Positions 33,505-42,853 of a DNA stretch of 64,000 nt are shown piece by piece (positions within the stretch are counted from its first letter, which is position 1; each line of letters begins with the position of its first letter). This stretch comes from Granulibacter bethesdensis. GTDB lineage: Bacteria; Pseudomonadota; Alphaproteobacteria; Acetobacterales; Acetobacteraceae. The position numbers and the translations under genes were made by a program. The notes beneath the pieces were generated by a model. That model had not been told where the DNA came from, did no database searches, and saw only the letters and a program-made list of their open reading frames with translations. The stretch covers positions 1,400,501-1,464,500 of the forward strand of contig NZ_CP018194.1 of the NCBI RefSeq assembly GCF_001889545.1, in the 5' to 3' direction.

Positions 33505-34551
33505 TCAGGCCGGGTGATGGCCTTCAGTCGGGTCTTTGGCGCGGATACCATCTTCCAGCAAGCCCAGTCGCTCTCTTTCCTGCGCCAGAGACTCCCCATC
33601 CGCGATGCTGATGGAGGCAACAGGCCGGGACTCCAGCAAGGCATGAGCCTGCTCCGTCAGGGACGGGCAGCCTTCCAGAACCGCCTGTGTCTCCGCCGTC
33701 ACGCCGGTACAGTGCAGCACCGCATCGCATCCGGCTGCCAGCGTCTGACGGGTGAGAGAAACAGGATCACCACTCAGTGCCTTCATGGCGATATCGTCGG
33801 AGACCAGCAGACCGTTAAAGCCGATGCGTTGCCGGATGATCTGCCCGATCACCACGGGTGATAATGTGGCCGGGCGGAGCCGGTCCCACGCTTCGTAGAG
33901 AATATGCGCTGTCATCGCCCAGACGGGGAGACCCGCAAAACGTGCGGCATTGCGGACAAAAGGTTCCAGTTCAGCAGGAAGTTCATCAGGAACGACCGGC
34001 AATTCCAGATGACTATCCGCATACGCCCGGCCATGACCCGGCACATGCTTCATCACCGGCCGCACGCCAGCAGCCAGCAATCCTTCCATCACCGCACCGC
34101 CCAGCAGCGTGACCGTGTCGGGATCAGTGCCGTAAGCACGATCACCCACAATGTCATGGGCTCCTGGCACCAGCAGATCGAGCACCGGAGCACAGACCAC
34201 ATCAAACCCCGCCCCAACACAGTCCAGCCCGATCAGGGCCCCGGTCAACCAGGCAGCCCGCAGCCCGCCCTCCTTATCAGCCTCATACAGACGGCCAATG
34301 ACAGCAGCAGGCGGATGGGATCGCCAGTGAGGAGGCCTCAGCCGTGCGACGCGACCACCTTCCTGATCCACCAGCAAGGCTGCCTCAGAAGGCAGAATGG
34401 AACGCAGCCTTGCCGTCAGGGCCTTCAACTGGGCAGGATCGCTGATATTGCGACGAAACAGGATGACACCGGCGGGATGCTGCGTGTGCAGCATGACTTC
34501 CTCGGCCGGCGTGAGAGCCAGGCCGGACAGGCCGATGATCGCAGCTTTCAT
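33505..34551 (-). CDS. nagZ: Beta-N-acetylhexosaminidase NagZ
   Basis: A 348-residue family 3 glycoside hydrolase. Family segments include GVILFRRNI, LLVDQEGGRVARL, the NagZ motif KHVPGHGRAYADSH with the catalytic His, and LLVSDDIAMKAL with the nucleophile Asp. It removes GlcNAc from anhydro-muropeptides in cytoplasmic peptidoglycan recycling, which can influence AmpC induction in species that have it. No signal peptide is visible. It follows the SPOR-protein gene by 9 bp and precedes the M50 protease gene. Confidence 0.95.
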   Translation of the reverse strand: MKAAIIGLSGLALTPAEEVMLHTQHPAGVILFRRNISDPAQLKALTARLRSILPSEAALLVDQEGGRVARLRPPHWRSHPPAAVIGRLYEADKEGGLRAAWLTGALIGLDCVGAGFDVVCAPVLDLLVPGAHDIVGDRAYGTDPDTVTLLGGAVMEGLLAAGVRPVMKHVPGHGRAYADSHLELPVVPDELPAELEPFVRNAARFAGLPVWAMTAHILYEAWDRLRPATLSPVVIGQIIRQRIGFNGLLVSDDIAMKALSGDPVSLTRQTLAAGCDAVLHCTGVTAETQAVLEGCPSLTEQAHALLESRPVASISIADGESLAQERERLGLLEDGIRAKDPTEGHHPA

Positions 34552-34560
34552 ATCCCCGCC

Positions 34561-35610
34561 TCAGAAAGTGGCGACCGAGCAGCCGCCACCTTTGGCCCTG
34601 ACTTCAGCACAGAATGATTTGGCTGCTGCAACGTCAGCAAAGCCTCCGGTACGGAGTCGCCAGTAGGTTTTGCCATCATGCTCGGTCTTGCTGATGCTCG
34701 GCTGGCGATGTCCCAGCAGGTCCGGCATACGGCGGGACAGGCGGTTCCATTCACTATGGGCCGCATCCTCGCTGTTCAGCGCGGCAAGCTGCACCGTCAC
34801 ATGACCGTTCGAAGCAGGCGCGACGGAAGGAGCAGGTTTTGCCGCGCCCTGCGAGGCCGTCTTTGGTGTCGGAGCAGACGGTGTTTCATCATCCGCATCT
34901 TCTGTGGTGACCGGCGGTTTGACGGAAGCTGGCGCCTTTTGTTCCGTGGCCCTGCCTGATACGGCAGGCGAGTCTGCCGTTGCTTTGGGGGTGGAGGACG
35001 CACCCCCCTGCATGACGGGTTCCTCAGTCGTTTCGGAACCACTGACAGGGGGTAAAGGCTGCGGTACAGAAGGGGGAGCCAGACGGCCTGGCATGGGGGC
35101 TTCCGGCTTGGGAGCCAGAGATTCCGGCGCATCATCACTCGCGCCGGACAAAATGGCGTCATCGGCACCGGATATCTGCATACCACCGGGATTGGCTGGC
35201 TTCACGCGCAATGGACGGTTATCGGCCTCGATCACCGGAACCGGGCCCCCTGTCCCTTGCAGCAGTGACCACAGGCCGATGAAACCGACCAGCGCCACAC
35301 CGATAGCGCCCGCCGCCATCGCCAACTTGCGCGTGGCGGGATCAAGCCCTCCGCCTCCGGTCGCACGACGGCTGGAGCGATAAGCGGCTTCCTCCTCTAC
35401 TCCTGGCAACAGATCATCAGTCGGGCGGGTGCGCAGATCCTCACGCTGAAGGTCGATCCGGGGCATACGGAAACCCTCTGGACCGCCCATTGCCTCACCC
35501 TCATCGGCATAGACGCGGTTTGGATCAAAACGCGGCGCTTGTCGAACTCTGGGCCGATCAGACGCCAGACCGCGAGGATCGGGACTTTCGTTAGGAGTAT
35601 GATCCGGCAT
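34561..35610 (-). CDS. SPOR domain protein
   Basis: A 349-residue bitopic membrane protein. An N-terminal cytoplasmic part of about 90 residues (acidic, with many Asp-Arg pairs) precedes one helix (LAMAAGAIGVALVGFIGLWSLL). A long Pro/Ala/Ser/Thr-rich periplasmic linker follows, then a C-terminal SPOR domain of about 75 residues (HVTVQLAALNSEDAAHSEW to GGGCSVATF) with a Cys pair. SPOR domains bind denuded glycan strands at the division septum, so it is probably a division-site protein. It lies between argS (47 bp upstream) and nagZ. Confidence 0.9.
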   Translation of the reverse strand: MPDHTPNESPDPRGLASDRPRVRQAPRFDPNRVYADEGEAMGGPEGFRMPRIDLQREDLRTRPTDDLLPGVEEEAAYRSSRRATGGGGLDPATRKLAMAAGAIGVALVGFIGLWSLLQGTGGPVPVIEADNRPLRVKPANPGGMQISGADDAILSGASDDAPESLAPKPEAPMPGRLAPPSVPQPLPPVSGSETTEEPVMQGGASSTPKATADSPAVSGRATEQKAPASVKPPVTTEDADDETPSAPTPKTASQGAAKPAPSVAPASNGHVTVQLAALNSEDAAHSEWNRLSRRMPDLLGHRQPSISKTEHDGKTYWRLRTGGFADVAAAKSFCAEVRAKGGGCSVATF

Positions 35611-35657
35611 CGTCGCCTGTTCCGTTCATTCGCAGCAGGCTGCGGAGAAAACTCCCC

Positions 35658-37433
35658 TCAGCGCATTTCATTCACCGGCGCCACGCCCATGACGGCCAGC
35701 CCCGACCGGATGACGATGGCGGCAGCCTCCACCAGAGCAAGCCGTGCCGTTGTCTCCGCCGTACGGTCCTGCTGGATAAAGCGCAAGGTTGCATCGTCCC
35801 GGCCCTTGTTCCAGAGCATATGAAAATCACCCGCCAACTCATAGAGAAAAAACGCAATTCTATGAGGCTCTCTGGCCTGTGCAGCGGCCTCAACAATCCG
35901 TGGCCACCCGGCCAGACGGCGGATCAGGGTCAGTTCGGCATCGGAGGTCAGACTGTCGAGCGCGGCATGACGCAATGCCTCCGGTTCCGTGGTCAGCCCC
36001 TGCTCCGCCGCCATGCGCAGAACCGAGCAGCAGCGTGCATGGGCGTATTGTACATAGAAAACCGGGTTTTCCCGCGTCTGGGCCAGAGCCTGATCCAGAT
36101 CGAACTCCATCTGCGCATCGCTTTTGCGGGTCAGCATGGTGAAGCGTACGGCATCACGGCCCACTTCCTCCAGCAGATCACGCAGCGTAACATAGGTTCC
36201 GGCGCGTTTACTCATCCGCACCGGCTGTCCGTCACGAACCACATGGACGATCTGACACAGCACGGCCTCGTACACCGCCTGCGGGGCAATGGCGCGCATG
36301 GCCGCCTTCACACGCGGCACATAGCCGCCATGATCGGCCCCCAGCACGTCCACCACGATATCCGCACGGGCGGCCTTGTCGGCATGATAGGCGATGTCGT
36401 TCGCAAAATACGTGTTGGTACCATCTGATTTTCTCAGCGGACGATCCACGTCATCACCGAAGGAGGTCGAGCGGAACAAGGTTTGTTCACGCGGCTCCCA
36501 GTCATCCGGAGTCTTGCCTTTCGGCGGCTCCAGCACGCCCTCATAGATCAGCCCGTCCTGCTGCAACCGCTCGATCGCGGCATCCGCAGCACCAGACTGC
36601 AACAAAGCGAGTTCAGAGGAAAATACATCCGGATGAACGCCGAGCAGATCCAGATCCTCGCGGATCGACGCCATCATCTGCGCCACGGTGAATTCCCGCA
36701 CGGTATTCAGCCACAATGCAGGGTCAGCCACGGTGGTGCCGGGATCGGCCAGCGTATCGCCATGAAGCCTGGCGAGTTCCTCCCCGACCGGAACCAGATA
36801 ATCACCGCGATATTGCAGCCCGCACGGAACCTGTTCCGCAAACTCATCCTCGGTCAGGGTCGTGCCGAGCGCTTGCAGGTAACGCCAGTAAGCTGCCCAT
36901 GCCAGTGCGATTACCTGGGCGCCTGCATCGTTGATGTAATATTCCTTGGTGACCGTGTAGCCCGCCTTACCCATCAGATTGGCAAGAGCATCCCCCACCA
37001 CGGCGCCTCGGCAATGACCGATATGCATGGGGCCGGTCGGGTTGGCGGATACATATTCGATGTTCACACGCTTTCCGTATCCGGCGCTGCCGTCACCATA
37101 ACGGATACCCGCCTCCAGAATGGCCGGAATCCGCATCCGCCATGCTTCGGCACGCAGATGCATGTTGACAAAACCCGGCCCCGCCGGTTCGGCACGCTCG
37201 ATTTCCGTAACCCCGGCCAATTCAGCCGACAAAGCCTCCGCCAGAACACGGGGCGGCTTTCCGGCAGGCTTTGCCGCGATCATCGCCGCATTGGTCGCCA
37301 TGTCGCCATGCAGAGGATCGCGGGTGGGCGTGACCTCCACCCGTGCCGTCAGCTCCGCGGGAAGCTCGGGCACAATGCGGGCCAGCGCTTCCAGAACATG
37401 GGTGCGGATCAGGGCATAGATATCATCGGCCAT
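35658..37433 (-). CDS. argS: Arginyl-tRNA synthetase
   Basis: A 591-residue class I synthetase. The HIGH motif is in ANPTGPMHIGHCRGAVVGD near residue 135, and the KMSKS counterpart is RMSKRAGTYV. An N-terminal Add-1 domain with RAEPAGPGFVNM and a C-terminal DALR anticodon-binding domain (FYVQYAHARCCSVLR onward) complete the layout. The length is normal. It lies between dgt (59 bp upstream) and the SPOR gene, an order conserved across alphaproteobacteria. Confidence 0.97.
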   Translation of the reverse strand: MADDIYALIRTHVLEALARIVPELPAELTARVEVTPTRDPLHGDMATNAAMIAAKPAGKPPRVLAEALSAELAGVTEIERAEPAGPGFVNMHLRAEAWRMRIPAILEAGIRYGDGSAGYGKRVNIEYVSANPTGPMHIGHCRGAVVGDALANLMGKAGYTVTKEYYINDAGAQVIALAWAAYWRYLQALGTTLTEDEFAEQVPCGLQYRGDYLVPVGEELARLHGDTLADPGTTVADPALWLNTVREFTVAQMMASIREDLDLLGVHPDVFSSELALLQSGAADAAIERLQQDGLIYEGVLEPPKGKTPDDWEPREQTLFRSTSFGDDVDRPLRKSDGTNTYFANDIAYHADKAARADIVVDVLGADHGGYVPRVKAAMRAIAPQAVYEAVLCQIVHVVRDGQPVRMSKRAGTYVTLRDLLEEVGRDAVRFTMLTRKSDAQMEFDLDQALAQTRENPVFYVQYAHARCCSVLRMAAEQGLTTEPEALRHAALDSLTSDAELTLIRRLAGWPRIVEAAAQAREPHRIAFFLYELAGDFHMLWNKGRDDATLRFIQQDRTAETTARLALVEAAAIVIRSGLAVMGVAPVNEMR

Positions 37434-37492
37434 GGAATTGGGTATCTCGATCAGTGTACGTTTGGGCAGGCAATATTGGTGTGAGGGCTGTC

Positions 37493-38737
37493 TCAGCCGG
37501 GAACAGACAGATCCGTCAAGCGCCGATGTTCTTCAGCGGCGAAACGATCGGTCATACCAGCGATGTAATCACAGACCGTGCGGGCCGCCCGCTCGGAGCC
37601 GGTCGAGCCGCCTCCCCGCACCCGCCATTCGCCGGGTAACAGGGTCGGGTCGTCATGCAGGATTCGGAACAGATCAGCCGTGACCCTGCGCGCCTTGACG
37701 GTCATGCGATTGACTCGCCAGTGGCGATACATACGGGCGAACAAAAATTCCTTGATGACCCTGTTAGCCTCCGCCATGCGGGGGCTGAAAGCAACGACTG
37801 GATGGCTGGCGTGGCGGATATCACTGGCGCTGGATGGGTCGAGCTGAGCAATCCGGCTGCGTGTTTCCGTGATCATGTCCCGCACCAGCGTATCGATCAC
37901 ACGCCGGATCGTCTCATGCCGCAGACGGGGCGGCGGCACATCCAGGCTGGTCTTTCTGGCGGCCTCCAAGGCCTCCCCCACCACCGGCAGATGGGCGATG
38001 TCCTCGAACCCGAATAACTGCGCGCGGATACCATCATCCAGATCGTGGGAGTGGTAGGCTATATCATCCGACATGGCGGCAATCTGAGCCTCGACCGAGG
38101 CATAGCTATCCAGCTCAAGATCATACAGCGCGTTATATTCCGCGACATAAGGCGGAGGCCGATGCAGCGGACCGTTATGCTTGGCCAGACCTTCCAGCGT
38201 TTCCCATGTCAGGTTCAACCCATCGAACGGGGCGTAACGGTTTTCCAGCCTCGTCACGACCCGCAGCGACTGCGCATTGTGATCAAAGCCGCCAAACGGC
38301 TTCATGCCTGCCTGCAACGCATCCTCGCCCGCATGGCCGAACGGGGGATGGCCGAGATCATGGGCCAGAGCCAGCGTCTCCGCCAGATCCTCATCGACAT
38401 CCAGAGCACGGGCCATGGAGCGGGCAATCTGCGCCACCTCCAGACTGTGGGTCAGCCGGGTACGAAAGAAATCACCCTCGTGATTGACGAAAACCTGCGT
38501 CTTGTATTGCAGCTTACGAAAGGCGGCGCTGTGGATGATCCGGTCCCGATCACGTTGCCATGGGCTGCGCATCTGGCTTTCCGGCTCGGGGTAGAGCCTG
38601 CCGCGGGCGGTTTCCAGCCGTACCGCCCATGGCGCAAGACCGCTACGCTGGAAAGCACCGCTCTCTGGCGGATAGAGCCAGTCCGCTGCGCGGGATTGCA
38701 TCGCCGCTGAGGGGAAATCCGGTCCGGTTTCGTTCAT
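37493..38737 (-). CDS. dgt: Deoxyguanosinetriphosphate triphosphohydrolase-like protein
   Basis: A 414-residue HD-domain dNTPase. The HD metal site is spread over RTRLTHSLEVAQIARS, LALAHDLGHPPFGHAGEDAL and the later SDDIAYHSHDLDDG. It starts with the typical RDRIIHSAAFRKLQYKTQVF segment. The enzyme hydrolyses dNTPs to nucleosides and triphosphate; proteins of this shorter class often prefer other dNTPs than dGTP. The first 30 residues are variable. It is divergent from erpA (about 105 bp between starts) and upstream of argS. Confidence 0.93.
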   Translation of the reverse strand: MNETGPDFPSAAMQSRAADWLYPPESGAFQRSGLAPWAVRLETARGRLYPEPESQMRSPWQRDRDRIIHSAAFRKLQYKTQVFVNHEGDFFRTRLTHSLEVAQIARSMARALDVDEDLAETLALAHDLGHPPFGHAGEDALQAGMKPFGGFDHNAQSLRVVTRLENRYAPFDGLNLTWETLEGLAKHNGPLHRPPPYVAEYNALYDLELDSYASVEAQIAAMSDDIAYHSHDLDDGIRAQLFGFEDIAHLPVVGEALEAARKTSLDVPPPRLRHETIRRVIDTLVRDMITETRSRIAQLDPSSASDIRHASHPVVAFSPRMAEANRVIKEFLFARMYRHWRVNRMTVKARRVTADLFRILHDDPTLLPGEWRVRGGGSTGSERAARTVCDYIAGMTDRFAAEEHRRLTDLSVPG

Positions 38738-38843
38738 ACGTCAAGGGATTAGCACTGCCACCAGCCGCCGCACCAGCACCTGATCAATGCAGAGAAGATG
38801 GAAAGCGTCTTGCAGTCAGGGTTTCTTCGCTTATTTTCATAGT

Positions 38844-39206
38844 ATGGACGCATTCGAAACCTCTCCCGATCTTTCTGCCTCCGGCTCCACAGCGGGGTTT
38901 GGCGTATCGGCCTCCGCCGCCGCACGTATTGCCGAGGTTGCCCAGGGACAAGCCTTGCGCGTTTCCGTGCTCGCAGGGGGATGCAGCGGTTTCCAGTATC
39001 AGTTTGCGCTGGATGGACAACGTGCCGACGATGATATCGTCATTGAGCGCGACGGGGCGGTTGTTCTGGTCGATCCGGCGAGTCTGGAATTTCTGGCCGG
39101 GGCCGAACTTGATTACAAGGATGCGCTGATGGGCAGCCATTTCACCATCCGCAACCCGAATGCGACCGCTTCCTGCGGCTGCGGCACCAGTTTCTCGGTT
39201 GACTGA
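38844..39206 (+). CDS. erpA: A-type iron-sulfur carrier ErpA/IscA
   Basis: A 120-residue A-type Fe-S carrier with the three conserved Cys: one in [13 protein letters not shown] and two in the C-terminal [14 protein letters not shown]. The core [20 protein letters not shown] is typical. It transfers clusters from the Isc or Suf scaffold to apo-enzymes. The start at 38844 is chosen because the open frame upstream has no family character. The last part is followed 49 bp later by xthA. It is divergent from dgt, as in many alphaproteobacteria. Confidence 0.94.
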   Translation: MDAFETSPDLSASGSTAGFGVSASAAARIAEVAQGQALRVSVLAGGCSGFQYQFALDGQRADDDIVIERDGAVVLVDPASLEFLAGAELDYKDALMGSHFTIRNPNATASCGCGTSFSVD

Positions 39207-39255
39207 TCACCCGATAGCCAGATCGACATCGTATTTCAAAAAAGCAGCATTGCCC

Positions 39256-40029
39256 GTGAAAATCGCCACCTGGAATGTGAACTCCATCAGGCAACGGGAG
39301 GCGCATGTGCTGTCCTGGCTGGAGCGGAATCAGCCGGACATCCTGTTGTTGCAGGAAATCAAATGCGAAACCGCTGCCTTTCCGGCACGGGCTTTTGCCG
39401 AACTGGGATATCAGGCCGAAGCAGTCGGACAAAAAGCCTATAATGGGGTGGCTGTGCTGTCCCGCGTGCCGTTTGACGTCACCCAGCGCGCCCTGCCGGG
39501 CCTTCCCCCCGACGATGCACAGGCGCGCTATATCGAGATCAGGGCGCTGAACACCATCATCGGTAATCTCTACCTGCCGAACGGCAATAGCGGGGGGGAA
39601 GCCGGATACGCCTACAAGCTCGGCTGGATGGAGCATCTTGCACAGCATGCAGCCGGATTGCTGGCCGCGGGGGAAGACCTCATTCTCGCGGGGGATTACA
39701 ATGTCTGCCCGACCGATGAGGATTATGCGCCCGGCGCCCTGCCCCCGGATGACGCTTTGCTGCGCCCAGAAACAAGGGCCCGGTTCCGGTCATTGCTCTG
39801 GCTGGGCCTGACCGATGCCGTGCGGGCACTGCGGCCATCGGGACAGCTTTATACGTTCTGGGATTATCAGGCCGGCGCATGGCCCCGTGACCGGGGGCTG
39901 CGTATCGACCACGTCCTGTTATCAAGCCGCATGGCAGAGCGGCTGCTCGAAGCGATTCCGGACCGGGCTGAGCGTGATCGTCCCCAGCCATCCGACCACA
40001 TTCCAGTGACAGTATCATTCGAGCCTTGA
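39256..40029 (+). CDS. xthA: Exodeoxyribonuclease III
   Basis: A 257-residue AP endonuclease/exonuclease III. It begins VKIATWNVNSIRQRE with the catalytic Asn, has the metal-binding Glu in LLLQEIKCE, then AGDYNVCPTDEDY, and ends with the catalytic His in PSDHIPVTV. It cuts at abasic sites in base excision repair and could act after the Tag glycosylase. I chose the GTG at 39256 from the family N-terminus; a TTG two codons earlier is possible. Neither has a clear Shine-Dalgarno. It is 49 bp after erpA on the same strand. Confidence 0.95.
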   Translation: MKIATWNVNSIRQREAHVLSWLERNQPDILLLQEIKCETAAFPARAFAELGYQAEAVGQKAYNGVAVLSRVPFDVTQRALPGLPPDDAQARYIEIRALNTIIGNLYLPNGNSGGEAGYAYKLGWMEHLAQHAAGLLAAGEDLILAGDYNVCPTDEDYAPGALPPDDALLRPETRARFRSLLWLGLTDAVRALRPSGQLYTFWDYQAGAWPRDRGLRIDHVLLSSRMAERLLEAIPDRAERDRPQPSDHIPVTVSFEP

Positions 40030-40140
40030 GCTTTCATCTGCAAGCCGCCACAACCCTGCTGACTGAACAATGACCTGATCAGCGACCCGGCCAATCGGGA
40101 TGCCTCTCAACAAGCTGTCAGGCAGAGTGGGGAAGCGTAT

Positions 40141-41487
40141 ATGAACTTTACATTCATGGCGGTCGTGGCAGCTCTTGGCGGCCTTTTGTTCGGCTATGAC
40201 ACCGGTGTCATTTCCGGAGCGCTGCCTTTCCTGCGGGAAGATTTCAACCTTGGCGCCTGGAGCGAAAGCCTGGTCGCCGCCGTCACTCTTGCAGGTGCTA
40301 CTCTGGGGGCTATGGCGGGGGGGAATCTTGCCGACCGGTTCGGGCGGCGCCTGATGATTTTAATTACCTCCGTGCTGTTTATTATCGGTGCTGTCCTCTC
40401 GGCCTTTGCCGGGAGTGTTCTGGTTCTGACGACTGGCCGCCTGATCGTCGGACTTGCCATTGGCGTGTCATCGCTCATCACGCCGCTTTATCTCTCGGAA
40501 ATTGCCCCTGCCTCACGGAGAGGCGCAATGGTGTCGATGAACCAGTTTTTCATCACGCTTGGTATTCTGGTGGCGTTTCTGGTGGATTACGCCTTCTCCT
40601 TTTCCCGTGCATGGCCCTGGATGCTGGGGCTTGGCGCTGTACCGGGTGTGATCCTGTTTCTGGGGATGCTCGCTTTGCCGGAAAGCCCGCGCTGGCTGCT
40701 GAAAAACGGTCAGGTTGATCAGGCTGCCAATGCATTGCGGCAGTTGATGGGGAAGGAGCAGGCAGAAGGAGAGTTCGAAAGTCTGGATCATTTCATGCAG
40801 ACAGAGCTGACGTCCGAGAGAACTGCCAACCAAGTTTCCATTTTCAATGATCGACGTTATCGCCTGCCTCTGGTGATCGGGGTTGGCCTGGCCGTGCTGC
40901 AACAGGTCACCGGCATCAACACAGTCATCTATTTCGGGCCACAGATTTTCAGTACAGCGGGTATTGGCGATCATTCCGCCTCAATTCTCGCCAATGTGCT
41001 GATCGGTGTCGTCAATGTCGGCATGACAATCGTTGCCATGCGCCTGATGGACCGGGCCGGACGCCGCTCCCTGCTCATCAATGGCCTGCTTGGCATGACG
41101 ATCGGCCTGCTGCTGCTTGCTTTCGGCTTCTGGATCGGCACATCCGGACCAGGAGGAGCCTCCGCCTGGATCGCCATTGCCGCCCTGTCGATCTACATTG
41201 CCGCTTTCGCCATCGGGATGGGGCCGGTTTTCTGGCTGATCATCAGCGAGATATTCCCCCTCCATGCGCGAGGACGTGGCATGGCGGTGGCAACAGTTGC
41301 CAACTGGGGTTCCAACGCCATTGTCGCGTATACTTTCCTGCCAATGCTCAACAGTTTGGGGATCATCCCTACCTTTCTGAGTTTTGCCTTCATGTCGGTG
41401 GTCTCCATTTTCTTCACGATCCGCTTCGTGCCGGAAACGACCGGGCAAACGCTGGAGGACATCGAGCGCGGCATGAGTGCTTCCTGA
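40141..41487 (+). CDS. MFS sugar porter (GalP/XylE type)
   Basis: A 448-residue major facilitator with 12 predicted helices and the sugar porter signatures: LLFGYDTGVISGALPF in helix 1, DRFGRRLMILI after helix 2, PESPRWL at the end of helix 6, QQVTGINTVIYFGPQIF in helix 7, DRAGRRSLL between helices 8 and 9, and PETTGQTLEDIE at the C-terminus. It would import hexoses or pentoses by proton symport; the exact sugar is not clear. About 110 bp of gene-free sequence lies after xthA. The next MFS gene starts about 70 bp downstream on the same strand. Confidence 0.93.
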   Translation: MNFTFMAVVAALGGLLFGYDTGVISGALPFLREDFNLGAWSESLVAAVTLAGATLGAMAGGNLADRFGRRLMILITSVLFIIGAVLSAFAGSVLVLTTGRLIVGLAIGVSSLITPLYLSEIAPASRRGAMVSMNQFFITLGILVAFLVDYAFSFSRAWPWMLGLGAVPGVILFLGMLALPESPRWLLKNGQVDQAANALRQLMGKEQAEGEFESLDHFMQTELTSERTANQVSIFNDRRYRLPLVIGVGLAVLQQVTGINTVIYFGPQIFSTAGIGDHSASILANVLIGVVNVGMTIVAMRLMDRAGRRSLLINGLLGMTIGLLLLAFGFWIGTSGPGGASAWIAIAALSIYIAAFAIGMGPVFWLIISEIFPLHARGRGMAVATVANWGSNAIVAYTFLPMLNSLGIIPTFLSFAFMSVVSIFFTIRFVPETTGQTLEDIERGMSAS

Positions 41488-41557
41488 TCCTCCGGATTGT
41501 GCAGCGCACAAATTTGCGCTGCATTACTATCAGGACGGATATAGGGATCTGATCGAC

Positions 41558-42733
41558 GTGCGTTTTTCTTTGCTGGCTCTGGCTGTTGCCTCGTTCGGAA
41601 TTGGAACAACCGAGTTTGTCATCATGGGGCTGTTGCCCGATGTGGCAAAAAGCCTGGATGTCAGCATCCCAAAGGCAGGCCTGCTGGTGACGGGATATGC
41701 CCTTGCCGTCACCTTTGGTTCGCCGTTGCTGGCAATTGCGACAGCGCGTCTGCCAAGGCGCTCAACGCTGATGGGCCTGATGGGGATATTCATCCTCGGC
41801 AACATTTTGTGCGGCCTTGCCGGCAACTACACCCTGCTGATGCTGGCACGGATTTTCACGGCGCTGGCCCATGGGGCGTTTTTTGGCATCGGCTCTGTCG
41901 TTGCTTCCCAGATCGTGCCGCGTCATCAGCGGGCACAAGCTGTCGCCATGATGTTTTCCGGCCTGACGCTGGCCAATGTGCTGGGCGTGCCGCTTGGTAC
42001 CCTGCTGGGACAATGGGCGGGATGGCGCGCCACTTTCTGGGTCGTCTCAGCCATTGGCGTCATGGCCTTTACGGCTCTGGCTATATGGGTTCCCGCCGTT
42101 CCGGCAGAGCGCGGCGTCAATATGCTGGCAGAGTTCAGGACCCTCCGGCGACCACAGGTGCTGCTGACCATGCTGATCAGTGTCATCTGCTCCGTCAGCC
42201 TGTTCACGGTCTATACCTACATTACCCCTCTGCTTGAGCAGGTCACCGGCTTTTCAGAACGTACCGTCACTATCGCCCTGCTCCTGTTCGGTGTCGGGTT
42301 GACAGGGGGGAATTATATTGGTGGCCGGCTGGCGGACTGGAGATTGATGCCTTCAATCGTCGGACTACTTATCGCCCTGATCATGGTGTTGCTTCTGTTT
42401 ACCGGGACCGTCCTCGACCCTGCCCTGGCCATTGCAACCATGATCTTATGGGGTGCCATCGCATTCGCTTTGGTCTCTCCCCTGCAACTGAGAGTGGTTG
42501 ATCAGGCTGTGGACGCCCGTAATCTGGCCTCCACCCTCAATCAGGGAGCATTCAATCTGGGCAATGCAACCGGGGCGTGGCTTGGAGGGTTGATGCTGTC
42601 ATGGGGATTCGGGTACCGGACCCTGCCCCCTCTGGGAGCCGCTATTGCCGTACTGGCTCTGGGCTTGACGCTCTATGCGATCAGGATGGAGCACGCCCAT
42701 ACGGCCCACACCCGGTCCTGCGACCAGCGCTGA
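41558..42733 (+). CDS. MFS transporter of the DHA1 / AraJ-like efflux group
   Basis: A 391-residue major facilitator with 12 helices. The first helix carries FGIGTTEFVIMGLLPDVAKS, a hallmark of the DHA1 (AraJ, YdhP) efflux group, and ALAHGAFFGIGSVVASQIV is the usual helix 4. Substrates in this group are drugs, sugars or unknown metabolites. I chose the GTG at 41558 because it starts at the family N-terminus (RFSLLALAVASFG) and has AGGGA 12 bp upstream. It follows the sugar porter gene by about 70 bp. Confidence 0.88.
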   Translation: MRFSLLALAVASFGIGTTEFVIMGLLPDVAKSLDVSIPKAGLLVTGYALAVTFGSPLLAIATARLPRRSTLMGLMGIFILGNILCGLAGNYTLLMLARIFTALAHGAFFGIGSVVASQIVPRHQRAQAVAMMFSGLTLANVLGVPLGTLLGQWAGWRATFWVVSAIGVMAFTALAIWVPAVPAERGVNMLAEFRTLRRPQVLLTMLISVICSVSLFTVYTYITPLLEQVTGFSERTVTIALLLFGVGLTGGNYIGGRLADWRLMPSIVGLLIALIMVLLLFTGTVLDPALAIATMILWGAIAFALVSPLQLRVVDQAVDARNLASTLNQGAFNLGNATGAWLGGLMLSWGFGYRTLPPLGAAIAVLALGLTLYAIRMEHAHTAHTRSCDQR

Positions 42734-42853
42734 GACGCATTGCAACAGAAAACGTTGCACAAACGGAGAAATACCGTTAACCGCGTCCATTCAGAGAAAT
42801 TTACTATTTATTCCGAGTAAAATATCAATTCCACAAAAATGGATGCCAGAAAA

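Noticed and set aside
42741-42759. Small hairpin TGCAAC...GTTGCA after the second MFS gene
   Set aside because: Only six pairs and no T-run; could occur by chance.
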